DNA of 64,000 nt from Ahaetulla prasina. Taxonomy: Eukaryota; Chordata; Lepidosauria; Squamata; Colubridae. Numbering within the stretch: the stretch's first letter is position 1; every line of letters starts with the position of its first letter. The position numbers and the translations under genes were made by a program. This document shows positions 1 through 12,115 of the stretch, in pieces. The stretch is taken from contig NC_080539.1 in assembly GCF_028640845.1 (NCBI RefSeq), positions 106,542,554-106,606,553 of the forward strand, given 5' to 3'. The notes below the pieces were generated by a model. That model was not told the origin of the DNA. It saw only the letters and a program-made list of their open reading frames with translations, and made no database searches.

Positions 1-700
1 TTTAAGCGCACCATGCCGGGTAGCAGATGATTCCCAGCAGCAAAAGTAGCATCTCATTTTTGTGATGCAAATTGAGCTACAAAAACTCCAGCTGGCTCTT
101 CCTGGGCATCCCCTCACTTTGATGCCTATTCAAGGTTACAAACAACTGCAGAGCTGAGGTTCAGTTACCACTGTGGAGAAATTAATTAGGAAAGGGATGG
201 TGGGAAAAGCAACTCACAACTAGCTATCTCTAAGGCAAAGTCTGAAAACAGAACCGCCTCCCAGAATAGGAAGGATGCTGGGGGAAAGTGGAGGTGGGTG
301 GTCCCTCTCAGCCTGAGGTTCAGATTGCCAGGTAGGACCAAAGATAAGCAAGTGGAGCATTAACCACCTTGGAGAGGCATCATCTGAAGGCGGCCATTTG
401 TTTTTCTCTGTTGAGAAGGAAAATTGCTCACTTTCCTCAGCTGTCCTCAGTAACGAGGTTGATGACTGTTAAAAAAAAAAGCTCTCTGTTTTGTCAACTT
501 GAATAAAAGCCCAGCTGTTGAACAATGAAGGTCACTCATCAGGAACAATTTTGCCAACCATACTAAGAGGATGATATAACTCTTAAATGCTATCCCCAGC
601 TTTGGGGAGGGAGGGGGGAAAGCTTCTATTCTTTTCTCTGAGTATGCAGGCCCAATTGGAGAACACTCCTGAAAACACAACAGACAGCAAAGAAAACAAA
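1..700. other. no recognised gene or repeat
   Basis: AT-rich sequence with a few short homopolymer runs. The open frames here are short and without family features. Confidence 0.5.
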
Positions 701-779
701 TGGATCATTGAACAAATCAAGCCAGAGTTCTCACTCAAGGCACAAATCACAAGGCTTATATTACACAACATTAGACACA

Positions 780-970
780 TAATGTGGAGGTTTTGCTGTC
801 TGGAGAAGTCTCTAATTCTGGGAAAAATGAAAGGAAAGAGAAGAGGATGATGATGGATGGACTTGATTATAGCAGCAACGCATGTACTTTTAGAAGACTG
901 AAACATTGCCATGGAGAAAATCTAGCTATGTGATCCCTAGTGTTGACCATGAATTTATGGCACATAATCA
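780..970 (+). mobile_element. BovB (RTE) LINE 3' fragment
   Basis: A short frame encodes LEKSLILGKMKGKRRG, matching the conserved C-terminal LEK-LMLGK-EGKRRRG stretch of BovB. It is followed by the typical closing text with GAAGACTGAAA, GGAGAAAATCTA and TGGCACATAATCAA. The frame breaks right after KRRG, so this is a degraded, 5'-truncated copy. Confidence 0.75.
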
Positions 971-1204
971 ACCCCGATGTAGAAAAGACCAATTCTTCAT
1001 ATTCACAGGAGCCCCAAAGCTGGTCTTAATCTAGAAGTATATATTTATATTCTTGTCGTTCCTCTAAGCTACTTGGCCCGTCTAACAAAATTGGCACTAT
1101 GTAGCAGTCAGTATTTCTGAGTCACAAGGCAACATATACCTCATCACATGTAACATACAAATACCACATTTATATGTTACAAGTATACTATATACAAAAT
1201 TGAG

Positions 1205-1860
1205 AATAGCAATAGCACTTAGAGTTATATACCGCTTCACAGTACTTTACAGCCCTCTCTAAACGATAGTTGTTCTGTCCTCCTCCACCTCTGTCCGAAT
1301 GATGGCTTAATTAGCCAGCACTATCAGCTCTGGCGGCAAAAGAGCCAGCGTCTGCCAAGAGCCCTCGTTATTTTCCACGACGCTGGTTAGTCACAAACTT
1401 CAGCTCTAGTCAATCAGTGGATTTGCCTGTTACAAAGAGACACACCGGCTCTCGCTGCCTTTTATATCCTGTGAGGTGTGGCTCCATGACTCAGCACTTC
1501 CTAGGCCTCCTTATTTCTTCCACCTGGCCTGCTTCTGGATCCTGGAGCAGAGCCAGGGAAGCCGGTGCTCCCGAGGTAAGTCCTGACAGCCCTTCCCCCT
1601 CACTGTCCAAGTCGCTTTCTGGCAGCAAGCCTGGCTCCAAGTCATTTCTGGCATGGGGCCAAGTTCGGGGTCTGGAGTCACAACAATAGTTGTCATATTG
1701 CCCCCAACCATCTGGATCCTCATTTTACTGACCTTGGAAGGATGGAAGGCTGAGTCAACCTTAAGCCAGTGAGAATAAAAAATGCCAAACTGCAGGCAGC
1801 TGGCAGTCAGCAGAAGTAGCCTGCAATATTGTATTCTAACCACTGTGCCACCACGGCTCA
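1205..1860 (-). mobile_element. SINE family 1 (tRNA-derived), split by an LTR
   Basis: Left part 1205-1270 carries the 3' tail (AATAGCAATAGCACTT, TATATACCGC). Right part 1691-1860 carries the core (AAGGATGGAAGGCTGAGTCA) and the tRNA-like head, which on the minus strand reads TGAGCCGTGGTGGCACAGTG. The two parts join cleanly once the LTR at 1271-1685 and one target copy are removed. Confidence 0.8.
1271..1685 (-). mobile_element. solo LTR, Gypsy-like
   Basis: It starts TGTTCTGTCC and ends GAGTCACAACA, with a perfect 5-bp target duplication ATAGT at 1266-1270 and 1686-1690. On the minus strand a TATA box (GGATATAAAAG, about 1459-1469) sits in a GC-rich promoter-like stretch. No internal retrotransposon sequence remains, so it is a solo LTR left by recombination. 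Confidence 0.8.
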
Positions 1861-2456
1861 TGCCATATTAAGGAAAAGAAATGTCCCTTTAATATAAACA
1901 TGAAAAATATTCCTTTTCCGTGTAGTATTGTGGACAGTTTTTAAACTAAATTATGACATATGTTTCTGTAATAAACAAGATAAGAGCCACATGATACTAT
2001 TACATCAGAAGCTGAATCCAATCTACAAGCTGCTGGTTGAACAGCCACAGGTTTTTTAAAGAATCTAATGATGGGAAAAATTCATACATGAATGTCTATA
2101 TGTTATGAGTTTTCAGAAGTTCCTAGCCAAATAGCAGGAAGCAATGATGTTGCCTTCCCAGACCCATTGAACATATAAGTGTACATTGTACAAAAATGGA
2201 TAGTAAAAGATTGCAGGCTAAACAGTCTTTAACAGAAAGAAGTATGTATGAAAAAAAATGTGTATCACTCAGACTCTGTAAGCTCAGAGGCTGGGCAGGA
2301 CTGGATCTGAGTACATCACAATCTGACCAAACCAAACCAAAGTTTTATCCAGGTCAAGTCTGGTGTGAAGAGCAAGAGAAGTCTAATATCCCCCTGTCTT
2401 CTTTCACTGACGCTTTAACACCAGCTGTCCAACCCATGGTCCCCATGCCTTGCTTC
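1861..2456. other. no recognised gene or repeat
   Basis: Unique-looking AT-rich sequence between the SINE and a large hAT element; the last 8 bp are that element's target copy. Confidence 0.45.
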
Positions 2457-3173
2457 CAGAGGTGGTATTCAGCCACTTTGCACTGGTTCGCATGAACCGT
2501 TGGCAGAAATTTGGCCAAGGTTGCTGAACCGGTAGTGATGGCCGGCTGGCCATGCCCCTGAACTGGTCCCCTGGTCACTGCTTGCTCGCACTGCCCACCA
2601 TGTTCATCACCACCATGTTCTTTGTGCATGCGCATCCCATTGCCTTGCAAGTCCAATGGGATGTGCATGTGCGTAGAATATGGCAGCGATGGCAGCAGCT
2701 TTTTCCAAGACCTCTGGTACTTTTCAGCGGCCTGTGGCCACCCGCTGCAGCCACAAAGCAGCTCTCAAAGAGGTGGCAGCTGGGAGGCTTTTTTGCCAGC
2801 TGTTTTCCAGCAGCAGCAGCTTGCTGGGGGCTGCCGAAAGCTCCGGTCAGTTTGCCTTCCGGACTCTGGACCAGCCACCGTGGAAGGTAAACAGCCCGAA
2901 CAAAAGGGGTGGGGGAGGAAGCAAGGCTAGGGCACGGGCTGCTAAAGGCGGGGAAACAGGGGTGACTGACTAAGGGAGGGCGGGGGTAGATAGGTGGAAA
3001 TTCCAAAAAATTTCCTACCTTTTCCTGTGGGTGTGGCTAAGTGGGGGGGTCATGTGACTGAGTGGGCATGGGCATGAGTGATGTCAAGTTGGCCATTCCC
3101 ACTCAGTCATATGCCCCCCCCATCTAGCCACACCCACTGAACCGGTAGCAAAAAAATTTGAAACCCACCACTG
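2457..3173. mobile_element. 717-bp non-autonomous hAT-type element
   Basis: Bounded by an exact 8-bp duplication CTTGCTTC (2449-2456 and 3174-3181). Ends are CAGAGGTGGTATTCAGC and GAAACCCACCACTG, the same ends as the ~300-bp ACCGGT-type MITEs elsewhere in the window. The ~400-bp GC-rich interior with CAGCAG runs is absent from the short copies. The overlapping open frames inside show no transposase motif. Confidence 0.8.
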
Positions 3174-3181
3174 CTTGCTTC

Positions 3182-3855
3182 CCTTTTCACTGCCAACCCT
3201 GGGCTTGAGTTAAAGTACAGAATAATCTGCTGACCTACTTGCCCCTAACCTATTGATCATCTAAAGACTTCCTTTCCCTTTGCTGTTCCTATTATGTTGG
3301 AATTCAACCATGGAATAACAGACCAGATGTAATAAAACGAGGAGACTCCCCTTCCCTCACCAAAAACCTGGTGAAGACCCAGGTCTTCCTGGCTCTTTTA
3401 AACAGCAGAGTGGGGGCAGCCAGTTCTTGGAAGAGCCTAATTCTAGAGGGTAGTCATTGCTACAGAAAAAGAATGCTTGCATTTCTACTGGTCTATTGTT
3501 TAACTGAAAGAACCAGAAGTGTGCCAACCTTATAAGATCAAATTGTCCTGGCAGATACGATGAGAGACAGGCAGTCCCACAAGTAACAGAAAAGAAAACC
3601 AGTAACATTTGGTACCAGCAGTTCAAAAGAGATAAGAGAATAGTGAAGGAGAAGGATGAAGAGAGAGGAAGGAGAAGGGGAAGGGAGGATTATTCCAAAT
3701 ATAATCTTCAATGGATCATATAGGAAAGATGGGTCAACAGATGTAAGTCCCAGATGAAAAGAAACTAAAGTCTACTCCCTCTGTCTTTTGGACACTTTCT
3801 CTTCTTTCAGCCACCATTTTTTCTCCATTTCACTAACACTCTCTTCCATCTTTCC
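3182..3855. other. no gene; purine-rich tract
   Basis: Nothing recognised except a GGA/GAA-rich stretch at about 3640-3690. Confidence 0.45.
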
Positions 3856-3903
3856 CTGGAGAGACAGAGAGAGACAGAGAGACAAAGACAGAAAGACACA
3901 CAC

Positions 3904-3940
<37 letters not shown>

Positions 3941-3950
3941 CAGAGAGACA
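3856..3950. repeat. GACA/GA microsatellite
   Basis: Imperfect GACAGAGA repeats with embedded CA units. The Ser-Leu-rich frame on the opposite strand is a by-product. Confidence 0.9.
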
Positions 3951-4468
3951 GATCTTGACTGAGCACTTGCAGATTTTGACGTGAAGACAAAGGCCTCATT
4001 AAATTAAGCAGACAGTCAGGTAAGGCACTTCAGCAGCAGGAAGTCCATTTTTGTCTAAAAGAGTGGATGACAAAAATAAAGCTGTAATTTACAGCACATG
4101 CATGCGTGGAGGCAACTGAGCTTTTCCATCCTACGCACTCATGCACATAAAGTCTCAACAAAATCCCTCCTGAGAATGAGAATGATGCGCTTCAAGAAGC
4201 TGCAATCAGAAAAACAATGGAGAGGAAGAAAGAGAGAGTCAGAGATCTGATGGTCATTTTTCACATGCTGTTCAGTGTAATATGATTGGAGACAAGATAA
4301 TGAAGATGAAACCTGAAAAGAATAATGGGGTTGGGAAAGATTAAAATAGGAAACATTATATGCGAGAGATGACAGCAGATTTAGCTCAATTAACTGAAAA
4401 TAAAGTATGCCTCTAGTTGATTTCTGAGGTGGGGAATTTTATCCCGCCTCAATGTATTTTTGATACAG
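3951..4468. other. no recognised gene or repeat
   Basis: Unique-looking sequence between two pyrimidine/purine microsatellites. Confidence 0.4.
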
Positions 4469-4820
4469 ACTCTCTCTGTCTCTCTGTCTCTCTCTCTGTG
4501 TGTGTGTGTGTGTCTGTCTATCTGTCTGTCTGTCTCTCTCTCTCTCTCTGTGTATGTCTCTGTCTCTCTCTCTCTGTCTCTCTCTGTCTCTCTCTCTCTC
4601 TGTGTGTGTCTCTCTCTGTGTGTCTCTGTCTCTGTCTCTCTCTTTCTCTTTCTCTGTCTCTGTCTTTCTCTCTCTCTCTTTCTCTCTCTGTGTCTCTGTC
4701 TCTGTCTCTCTCTCTGTGTATGTCTCTGTCTCTCTCTCTGTCTCTCTCTCTGTCTCTCTCTCTCTCTGTGTGTGTGTCTCTCTCTGTGTGTCTCTGTCTC
4801 TGTCTCTCTCTTTCTCTCTC

Positions 4821-4863
<43 letters not shown>

Positions 4864-4900
4864 CTCTGTCTCTGTCTCTCTCTGTATGTGTGTGTGTACT
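4469..4900. repeat. ~430-bp TC/TG/TGTC compound satellite
   Basis: All-pyrimidine-plus-G tract made of TCTCTC, TGTGTG and CTGTCTCTGT modules. A higher-order block of roughly 170 bp recurs: the TGTGTATGTCTCTGTCTC segment near 4548 appears again near 4715. It is open in several frames on both strands only because it has no stop codons. Confidence 0.9.
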
Positions 4901-6290
4901 AGTAGGCATTTTTCACAGTTTGATATTCTCTGCAGTATCTTCCTTTGCTGACTTTACTGATAGTAAATATTAATTCCATTCTTAAATAAATCTGAGGCAT
5001 TTAGGCATTCTACAGGCGGATAGTAAAATGAAGGAGATCCCCTCCTTACATTTTCTCCCTTCACATTACCCCTTCCAGCAGGTTGTATTTTCAGACCCAG
5101 CATGAAATCAAGAAAGCTTCTTTAAAACTTGAAAGCCTGCCAACCATTGCCATGTCATTTCTTTCTGTAATGAGATTTTGCCATAACTAATTAGCAGAAA
5201 GGGATCGGGCGAGAATGTTTTGAACAGTCCATAGCTGAGTATTAAATGCAAAGCAGAGGTCTTCCAATAAAAGCTTCAATGAAATGCCCATAAAAATAAA
5301 TGCTGGTTTGTTATTCCTCCACCCTCATGTCCATCATTCTCATGACAATTTGTGTGTGCATATATACAAAGTAGACTGCCAGTTGTCTCATGAAAACCAG
5401 GAATGTTAATTAAATTACATTCCAGAGGCTGATAGAGTTGACTCCTTTGTCTGGAGAATGCTATTTCTTTCAACATGATGCCAATGTTGAACCATCATCA
5501 TGCATTCAAATTAGATGCAGATGTGATTTAAATAAATTTGGTGCAAAACTCCTTGATGTGGTCTCGAGGAGCACCCAAAATTCTCTATGATGTTCTAGAC
5601 ATTTTCTTTCGAATATAGGTTCTCTTTTTACCCCGGTAATAGCATGTAATTCACTGGGGATATGAATAATGCATTTTGATCTGACCCAGAAACTGGTTTG
5701 GCTTTTTCTTCTCTAAAGTTTCTAGTTCCGTTGAATTTGGACCCATCAAATGAGAAGTCTCAAATGGAAATGTTGGTTTCCAAAACATGGATGAGGGATT
5801 TGACCTGGCTGATATCTCAATGTCCATTCTGTTTTTCATATTCTCAGCCATAAATTACTTTCAGCCTGTTTCCACATCTGTTTGCAAATTCAGCAGGTTA
5901 AAAAAAAAAACAGCTGATACATCTTTTTCTTAAGAGACACTGTTTTCTATACACATTTCTAGATTTATCAGTTATGGTAAGCTAATAAAATGCATTTATG
6001 TGTGTAGTTTTCTTTACTGATACAAGCATTTTTGTTTGCAATTTCATTTTGTGAAATGCATTTAGCATGCTAAATGCATTTATCACCCACCTACCCTGAT
6101 CCTTCATCAATCTGCTTGAAGTTGACCTCGATCATCTTCTGTTCTTTCTTTGGATGTCCAGGAAGGCGAAGCTATGTAAATAGTGAAAGAATAAGATGTC
6201 ATAATATGCATGCCATAACTTAGCTACTCACATCAGAGACTGGGGCATGCAAATGTAATGGCTTCACTTATATTATGCCATCACCACACG
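4901..6290. other. no recognised gene or repeat
   Basis: About 1.4 kb of AT-rich sequence. The longest frames are 66 codons and carry no family signal. Confidence 0.45.
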
Positions 6291-6485
6291 TCATGTTATT
6301 TGGATGTCACCACAATTGATAGAAGAAAGAGAAGATGATGATCAGAAGCAAGATAGGTGGATTTAGCTGCAGTAGTGATCAGTACACTACTAGAAGAACT
6401 GAGGGACCAGGCTATCATAGAGAAAATCTATTGTGGTTGCTACAAATTGATAGCAACTTGATGGCATGTAATCAACATCATGATT
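6291..6485 (+). mobile_element. BovB LINE 3' fragment, degraded
   Basis: Contains GAAGAACTGAGGGACCAGGC, AGAGAAAATCTATTGTGG and CAACTTGATGGCATGTAATC in the order seen at the BovB-like 3' ends near 0.9 and 52.4 kb. No coding frame survives. Confidence 0.6.
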
Positions 6486-6577
6486 AAATCATCACAAAGG
6501 ATGCCACTGTTTCTGCCCAGTGTAAAATTTTGAAAATAGTCAGAAAACCTCATGAGCCAACCAGTTTTCCCTCTATT

Positions 6578-7093
6578 CAGGTGTAGTCAACCTTTTTATA
6601 CCTACCGCCCACTTTTGTATCTCTGTTAGTAGTAAAATTTTATAACCACCCACTGGTTCCACAGTAATGCGCCGTGTATCGCCATCTGCGCATGCCTCTC
6701 GCGCATCGTGGAATGGGTTTGTGGGGAGGGGGCGCTGGCTACCATCTCTGCTTGTCTGTTACAGCTGGGTGGTGTGGGGGGAGATGCGCGGGCTATTATG
6801 GGATGAGGCTCTTTTGTTTGCGGTGGCACTATAGCGCCATTTAGTCTCACTTACATAACGTGAACTAAACTTATGTGCGGGCGATACAAATAGTATATTT
6901 TCAGAAATTTAAATTATCACGGGGAATTTTATGAAAACCTAATGAAAATGTTTTTAAATAATGCTATGAAAAAATTTTTAAAAGTCAATTTAAAAAAAGG
7001 AAAGTGCTTCAGTATCGGACAAAACCCCTACCGCCCACCATGAAAGCTGGAACACCCACTAGTGGGCAGTAGGGACCAGGTTGACTACCACTG
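6578..7093. mobile_element. 516-bp hAT-type non-autonomous element
   Basis: Inverted ends CAGGTGTAGTCAACCTTTTT and GGTTGACTACCACTG, with subterminal repeats TACCGCCCAC / AGTGGGCAGTAG. The flanks CCTCTATT and CTCTAGTT are similar but not identical 8-mers. A distinct family from the ACCGGT-type MITEs. Confidence 0.7.
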
Positions 7094-7126
7094 CTCTAGT
7101 TAATCAATAGGAAAGTAAAATATATA

Positions 7127-7790
7127 CGGTAGTCCCTGACTTACAATAGCTTTTTTAATGATTGTTCGGAGTTACAACAGCACTGAAAAATGTAACTTTT
7201 TTTTTGTTTGTTTACATTTATATCCCGCCCTTCTCCAAAGACTCAGGCGGCTTACAGTGTATAAGGCAATAGTCTCATTCTATTTGTATATTTTTTACAA
7301 AGTCAACTTATTGCCCCCCCAACAATCTGGGTCCTCATTTTATCTACCTTATAAAGGATGGAAGGCTGAGTCAACCTTGGGTCGGGCTTGAACCTGCAGT
7401 AATTGCAGGCTACTGTGTTCTAATAATAGGCTTCTTAACAGCCTGAGCTATCCCGGCCCCTTATGACCATTTTTCACATTTACGACCTTTGCAGCATCCT
7501 TATGATCACGTGATTAAAATTCAGATGCTTCGCAAGTGAGACATATTTGTCACCATTGCTGTTTCCCGGGGTCATGTGATCATCCTTTCGCGATCCTTCT
7601 GACAAGCAACGTCAATGGGGAAGTCGGATTCACTTAACAACCAGGTTGCTAACTTAACAATTGCAGTGATTCACTTAACAACTGGGGCACAAAAGGTTGT
7701 ATAATGGGGCAAAATTCACTTAACGAATGTCTCGCTTAACCACAGAAATTTTGGGCTCAATTGTGGTCGTAAGTCGACGACTCTCCATAT
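7127..7790. mobile_element. Tc1/mariner-like MITE, split by a SINE
   Basis: Starts TA-CGGTAGTCCCTGACTTACA and contains the family's landmarks (CACTTAACAACTGGGGCA, CTCGCTTAACCACAGAAATT). The right end (AAGTCGACGACTCTCC) is degraded. The SINE at about 7197-7459 interrupts it after TGTAACTT. Confidence 0.65.
7197..7459 (-). mobile_element. SINE family 2 (tRNA head, L2-like tail)
   Basis: On the minus strand: a degraded tRNA-like head (GGGATAGCTCAGGCTG), then a B-box-like GGTTCAAGCCCGA, the shared SINE core (GGTTGACTCAGCCTTCCATC), and an L2-like 3' tail (GCCTGAGTCTTTGGAGAAGG) followed by an A-rich end. It interrupts the mariner MITE. Confidence 0.75.
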
Positions 7791-9907
7791 AGGGCCACAA
7801 AACAGGTTCTAGAAAATGCCACTACAGCTCATAGAGTAATAAAAAATCACTTCTCATCCCCCCCACATTGTAAATAAACTGACAGCATGCAATCCCCCCT
7901 TCTACATTTTTGGAACACACAGAGTGGTTTTGCTAGGATTTACAAAAATAAAACCAAACTGAACGGTTGCTGAGGGAGAAGGCATTATCCTTCCTATTTC
8001 TGTTTCCAAAGACTCTGCAGTCTGGACCAGTGGAAAAATCAGATGGAGGCATTTTTGCTTTTTGCTCTGACTCTAACCACAGATATAGGTTGCAAGCTGA
8101 ACTTCCCAATGCCTGTTGGGATAGGATGGGGGAAATAATGGCTCACTACAGCCCAAGGGCAGGATGGGGAGGGGGAGGGAAATGACGGTTATGCTGTTTA
8201 TAGAAGCAGAGGAAATCAAGATAAACAGTTGTGATGCTGGTTTTTACAAGGCTCATGAAACTGAATGCAAACCGATCAGAAGATTAACAGGGATTTTGCT
8301 GATAAAGACTGCTTATATCACTGAGGCATATAAAATCTTGAGGCATTGTGAAGCTGATTAGGAGGATTAAGAGGGAATCCCTAATCTGATGGCCCATATT
8401 CCTACCACAGTATTGTAGGTTGCAGTTGATATTAATCAAGTCCTTGCTTGCATCCCAGAGTACCTCGATTCAGCCCGTGAAACCAGCCAATATATAATGT
8501 ATAAGATTGCCGACCACTAAGATAACTTATTGCTTATGATTCCATAGTTCCATAAGTCCCATAGACCAATCAGAACCAAAGATGTTTAAAAAGAGCCATA
8601 TTACATTTCCTCCCTTTTCTTACTGCCCTGTGTTTTTCTGCCTCTTCTTTTTTCAATCCATAAAAGTCCGTTAAAGACAGAAATATGAATTAACACTACA
8701 TGATTTTGCTTGATAGCCCTATAACCTTTCTTTACAGAGGCAACCATAGCTACAAAAATCGGAGTGGAGAATTTAGGTTTCACTAGGAAAACTTTTGGCG
8801 TTTATTTATTTACTATATAGATTCAGAGCACCCAAAAAATCAACACAAACACTGCATAAATTCAAACAACAATAATAAAATGATACGCTAGCTATTAATA
8901 AAATATTTTGTTATATTTTTAAGTGATCAAGGGAGTTATACTTATTTTTAAGAATTGATCAAACAATTTTACAAAAAGCTTTTAAGCGCTGTATAATCAA
9001 AGTCTTTGGGCAACTTGACCCTAATGTCCCCAAACTTTCTTCACAACTTATCTTCTTGACGTTACCTTCATCTTATCATCAGCTGACAAATAAGACAGAC
9101 TTAAGTCTTCCTTAGCTGTATTGGTCTTTTAGGTACTGTTCCCCACCCCACCCGCCTTACCTTGACATCATCCAAAAGCGACTCTACAACAAAGCTATTA
9201 GACCTTGCAATCCACAAGCTCATAATACACAATACAGCTGGCAATGATTGGGAAAAGAAACAGGATGGGAACTGTCAATGAGGATAACAATTTTCAGGCT
9301 AGCACAGTTTTTGGTCAACTCAAAGAGGGGGAGCAAAGCACTTAATTCAGCAGAAAGAAAAAAGCTTTTTAAGTGAAGGTACCCTCTTCATTCTTACGTT
9401 AGGCTTTATTATTTTTATTTATTAGTAGTATTTACTTATAGACTTATCCAATCCACATGGGTTCTATTTGTGTTAGTCCTGCAAGGTAGGTCAGACAAGA
9501 AAAACAACTAGGAATATCAGGTTTGTCTTTGTTGAAAGGTCACATTAACAGAATATCACAAGATTAAAAATATTTCTCTCCCCTCTTTGTTTTCACTGTC
9601 CAGTGAAGGACGGGATCCTTCTGAAGCCTTTTCCATCCCATCCTCCCTGCTGAGGCTGAGATGTCTTTTGCATCTTGGTTGTCCAGTCTGAGGTTCTTCC
9701 TCCCATCTCCCAAGTTCATTTTTGAATATTACTACATCACAGCAAACAAGAACTTCCAATATATAATGAATGAAAAATAATCAGTTGTCGTCGTCATCAT
9801 CGTCATCTGCTTGTGAACATCTGAGTAAAATAAAGGAGTGAAAACCCATTGGAATACCTTGATTTTAATTTGCTTTTTGAAAGGACAGGGGTTTGGCACC
9901 ATCCATG
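7791..9907. other. no recognised gene or repeat
   Basis: About 2.1 kb without identifiable elements; frames are at most 72 codons. Confidence 0.4.

Positions 9908-9958
<51 letters not shown>
9908..9958. repeat. (CTTT)n microsatellite
   Basis: About 12 units, abutting the tail side of the SINE-like sequence to its right, so it probably grew from that element's A-rich tail. Confidence 0.95.
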
Positions 9959-9959
<1 letters not shown>

Positions 9960-9961
9960 AT

Positions 9962-10155
9962 TCATTTAACTAGGTGCCTTCAAATCAGTCTTGACTCCTG
10001 GCAACTGCCTAAAAAAGTCACAGTAGTTTTATTGGTAAGATATTTGCCATTGCCTTCTTCCTAGGGCTGAGAGAGAGTGACTGGCCTAGGTGACTGGCCC
10101 AAGGCAGGATTAGAATTTATGGTCTCCTGGTTTCTAGTCTGGAGCCTTAACCAAG
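9962..10155 (-). mobile_element. old SINE relic
   Basis: Contains AGGTGCCTTCAAATCAGTC, TTGCCATTGCCTTCTTCCTA, GGGCTGAGAGAGAGTGACTG and TCTCCTGGTTTCTAGTCTGG, a known reptile tRNA-derived SINE layout with the head at the right. Diverged, with an internal deletion. Confidence 0.55.
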
Positions 10156-10164
10156 ACAAGGGGT

Positions 10165-10325
10165 CCTTGGGTTAAGACCTCTTGTTCAGCAACTGTTCAA
10201 AGTAACAAGGGGCACTGAATGAGGGAGACCTATGACCAATTCACAAAATTGTGGCCATCATAGTGTCCTCTTGCTCACATGACCATGATCTGGGCACTTC
10301 CACACACTCTGCTGGTAAGGAGCTA
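10165..10325. mobile_element. possible mariner-like MITE fragment
   Basis: TTGTTCAGCAACTGTTCAAA, GACCAATTCACAAAATTGTG and CACATGACCATGATC resemble degraded parts of the mariner-like MITEs in this window. No ends are visible. Confidence 0.3.
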
Positions 10326-10359
10326 GACATTCTACTCCCCCTTCCAACCTAAAAAGAAC

Positions 10360-10629
10360 TCTGTTCCAACTGCCAGTTGCCTTATATTAACATGCTCTGC
10401 TGCTACCCCTTCATTAAACTGGGCATGGGCGTGACCAGCGCATGACTCATCCGGCCTGCGGGCTAGGATATTCCACTCCCCCTCCCCCTCTGTTCCAACT
10501 GCCAGTTGCCTTATATTAACACGCTCTGATGCTACAGCGTTACACATTCTACATTACATTTCAGGCTTTAAGTGTCAATTTATCATGCCCAATCATATAG
10601 TTTCGTAGTGAAACATGGGCGTCCGCTAG
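10360..10629 (+). mobile_element. Helitron-like 3' end
   Basis: The right end reads GTTTCGTAGTGAAACATGGG then CGTCCGCTAG followed by T, with a short TTTCG/TGAAA hairpin, matching the CTAG|T ending of rolling-circle transposons. The same end occurs inverted at 12116. A 47-bp block (TCTGTTCCAACTGCCAGTTG...) occurs twice inside, at 10360-10406 and 10489-10535. The 5' boundary is not identified. Confidence 0.45.
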
Positions 10630-10630
10630 T

Positions 10631-12115
10631 AATTCTATAAAAGGAAGACCACCATTGAGATCACTACTGAACAACCCTTAAAACAAACAAGGGAAGGAAC
10701 CATATTTAATTCAAAGCAAGGGTGCAACTATTCTGCTTTTTCTCTTTGTTTACATTATCTCTCTTTTCTTTCTTATATTTAATAGTTCTTCATTTCATAA
10801 TCTGGGTTTTGTTCTTTTGCACTTTTTGACAGAAGAGATTTCAAAAATTGTCATTGATAGGAAGTGAAAACATTGGCAACCTTAATGACTCACAGCAGGA
10901 TTAAAGAAATGTTTATTTCGAAGAAATGATCATATTGGGAAAAAATATGTCTTCTTTAATGTGAAGGACATCAGTATCTTTTATCATAGATTGTGGAATT
11001 CACAAAAGAGGTTATAATATGAATATAAATACCTATTCCACGTTGAGTAACTGCATTTGAAATCATTATATATGAATAATACTCTTTGCAACATGTTACA
11101 TTTCATTTAAAAAAAACCAGTAGAAGAGAGCAATAACAATAATTTAAACTTTGTGAAATACAGAAAAATATGACAAAATATGGTATAGTACAGCAAGACC
11201 TTGATTTTGAATGAAATGTCTGTAGGTTTTTATCATGATGTTTTTATCTAGAATTTATCTTTGCCAACATGAGAGGATTTTAGGGCCTATTGAGGGGTTC
11301 AGAGCCCCCATCTCTGCAGCATCAAATTGCTTATTTCAAGGAATAGTATAAGTATCAGTAAAGGACATCATCTAAAACAGTGTCAGAACTGTAACAAGAA
11401 CACTAGAAGAGCTTTTGATGTTGATTCTGTCTCTTGCATGATGAGAATTACTGGAAAGAGGATCAATGAGAACTCTGTTTCTGCTAGATGATTATTTTTG
11501 TTTATTTGGGAGAAAAGTCCTTTTAAATGTTTCAAATTGTCTTCAGTTGAAGCTTACGGAAACGCTAGGTTAAATCCCTAGAAACTTCCCCCAAACTGAA
11601 ATGCACCAGCAAAACAAAAGAAGATGCAAATTTATACAGTTTATACACAGAGAGCAATGCAAATCCAGACGTCCTCAATTTATATCAGGGGTAGGATACT
11701 GAGGACTCTTTTGAGCTCCCAACCTAATTTCAAATCCCCTATGAAAAGGATAATTCAAATCTGAAAGAATTAAGAGCAGACTACTCTCTGCAGTTGCTCC
11801 CCACAGCCTCTTTCCTGGGAGAGGAGGAGAAAACGGGGTGAGGAAAAGAACAAAAGGGAGGGGGTGGGTAGACAATGGGCATAGTAAGGAAGAAGCAGAC
11901 AGCAGTGCAGTGTTCAGAAAGAATACTTGTGTGTGTCAGCTAATTTAACTGGATCAAGCCTCAACAATAGCTAAGTGAGTCACCGGTGGAAATAAATATA
12001 CTGTGTGGCATTGTGATTCCTGATTCTTGAACAGGTGAATTCTTTGAAAGACTAGACAAATAAATGCTTGTACAGTACAGACCTGCAGAGTAGATGTTTT
12101 ATTATATTTATATAA
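10631..12115. other. no recognised gene or repeat
   Basis: About 1.5 kb between two inverted Helitron-like ends. AT-rich in the first half, with no coding signal. Confidence 0.4.

Noticed and set aside
2575..3006. 143-codon minus-strand frame considered as a hAT transposase remnant
   Set aside because: No DDE residues, zinc finger or dimerisation motif visible, and overlapping frames of similar length exist on the other strand.
4417..4973. Long overlapping open frames rich in Ser/Leu/Cys or Arg/Glu/Thr
   Set aside because: They are translations of the TC/TG microsatellite and exist on both strands simply because it lacks stop codons.
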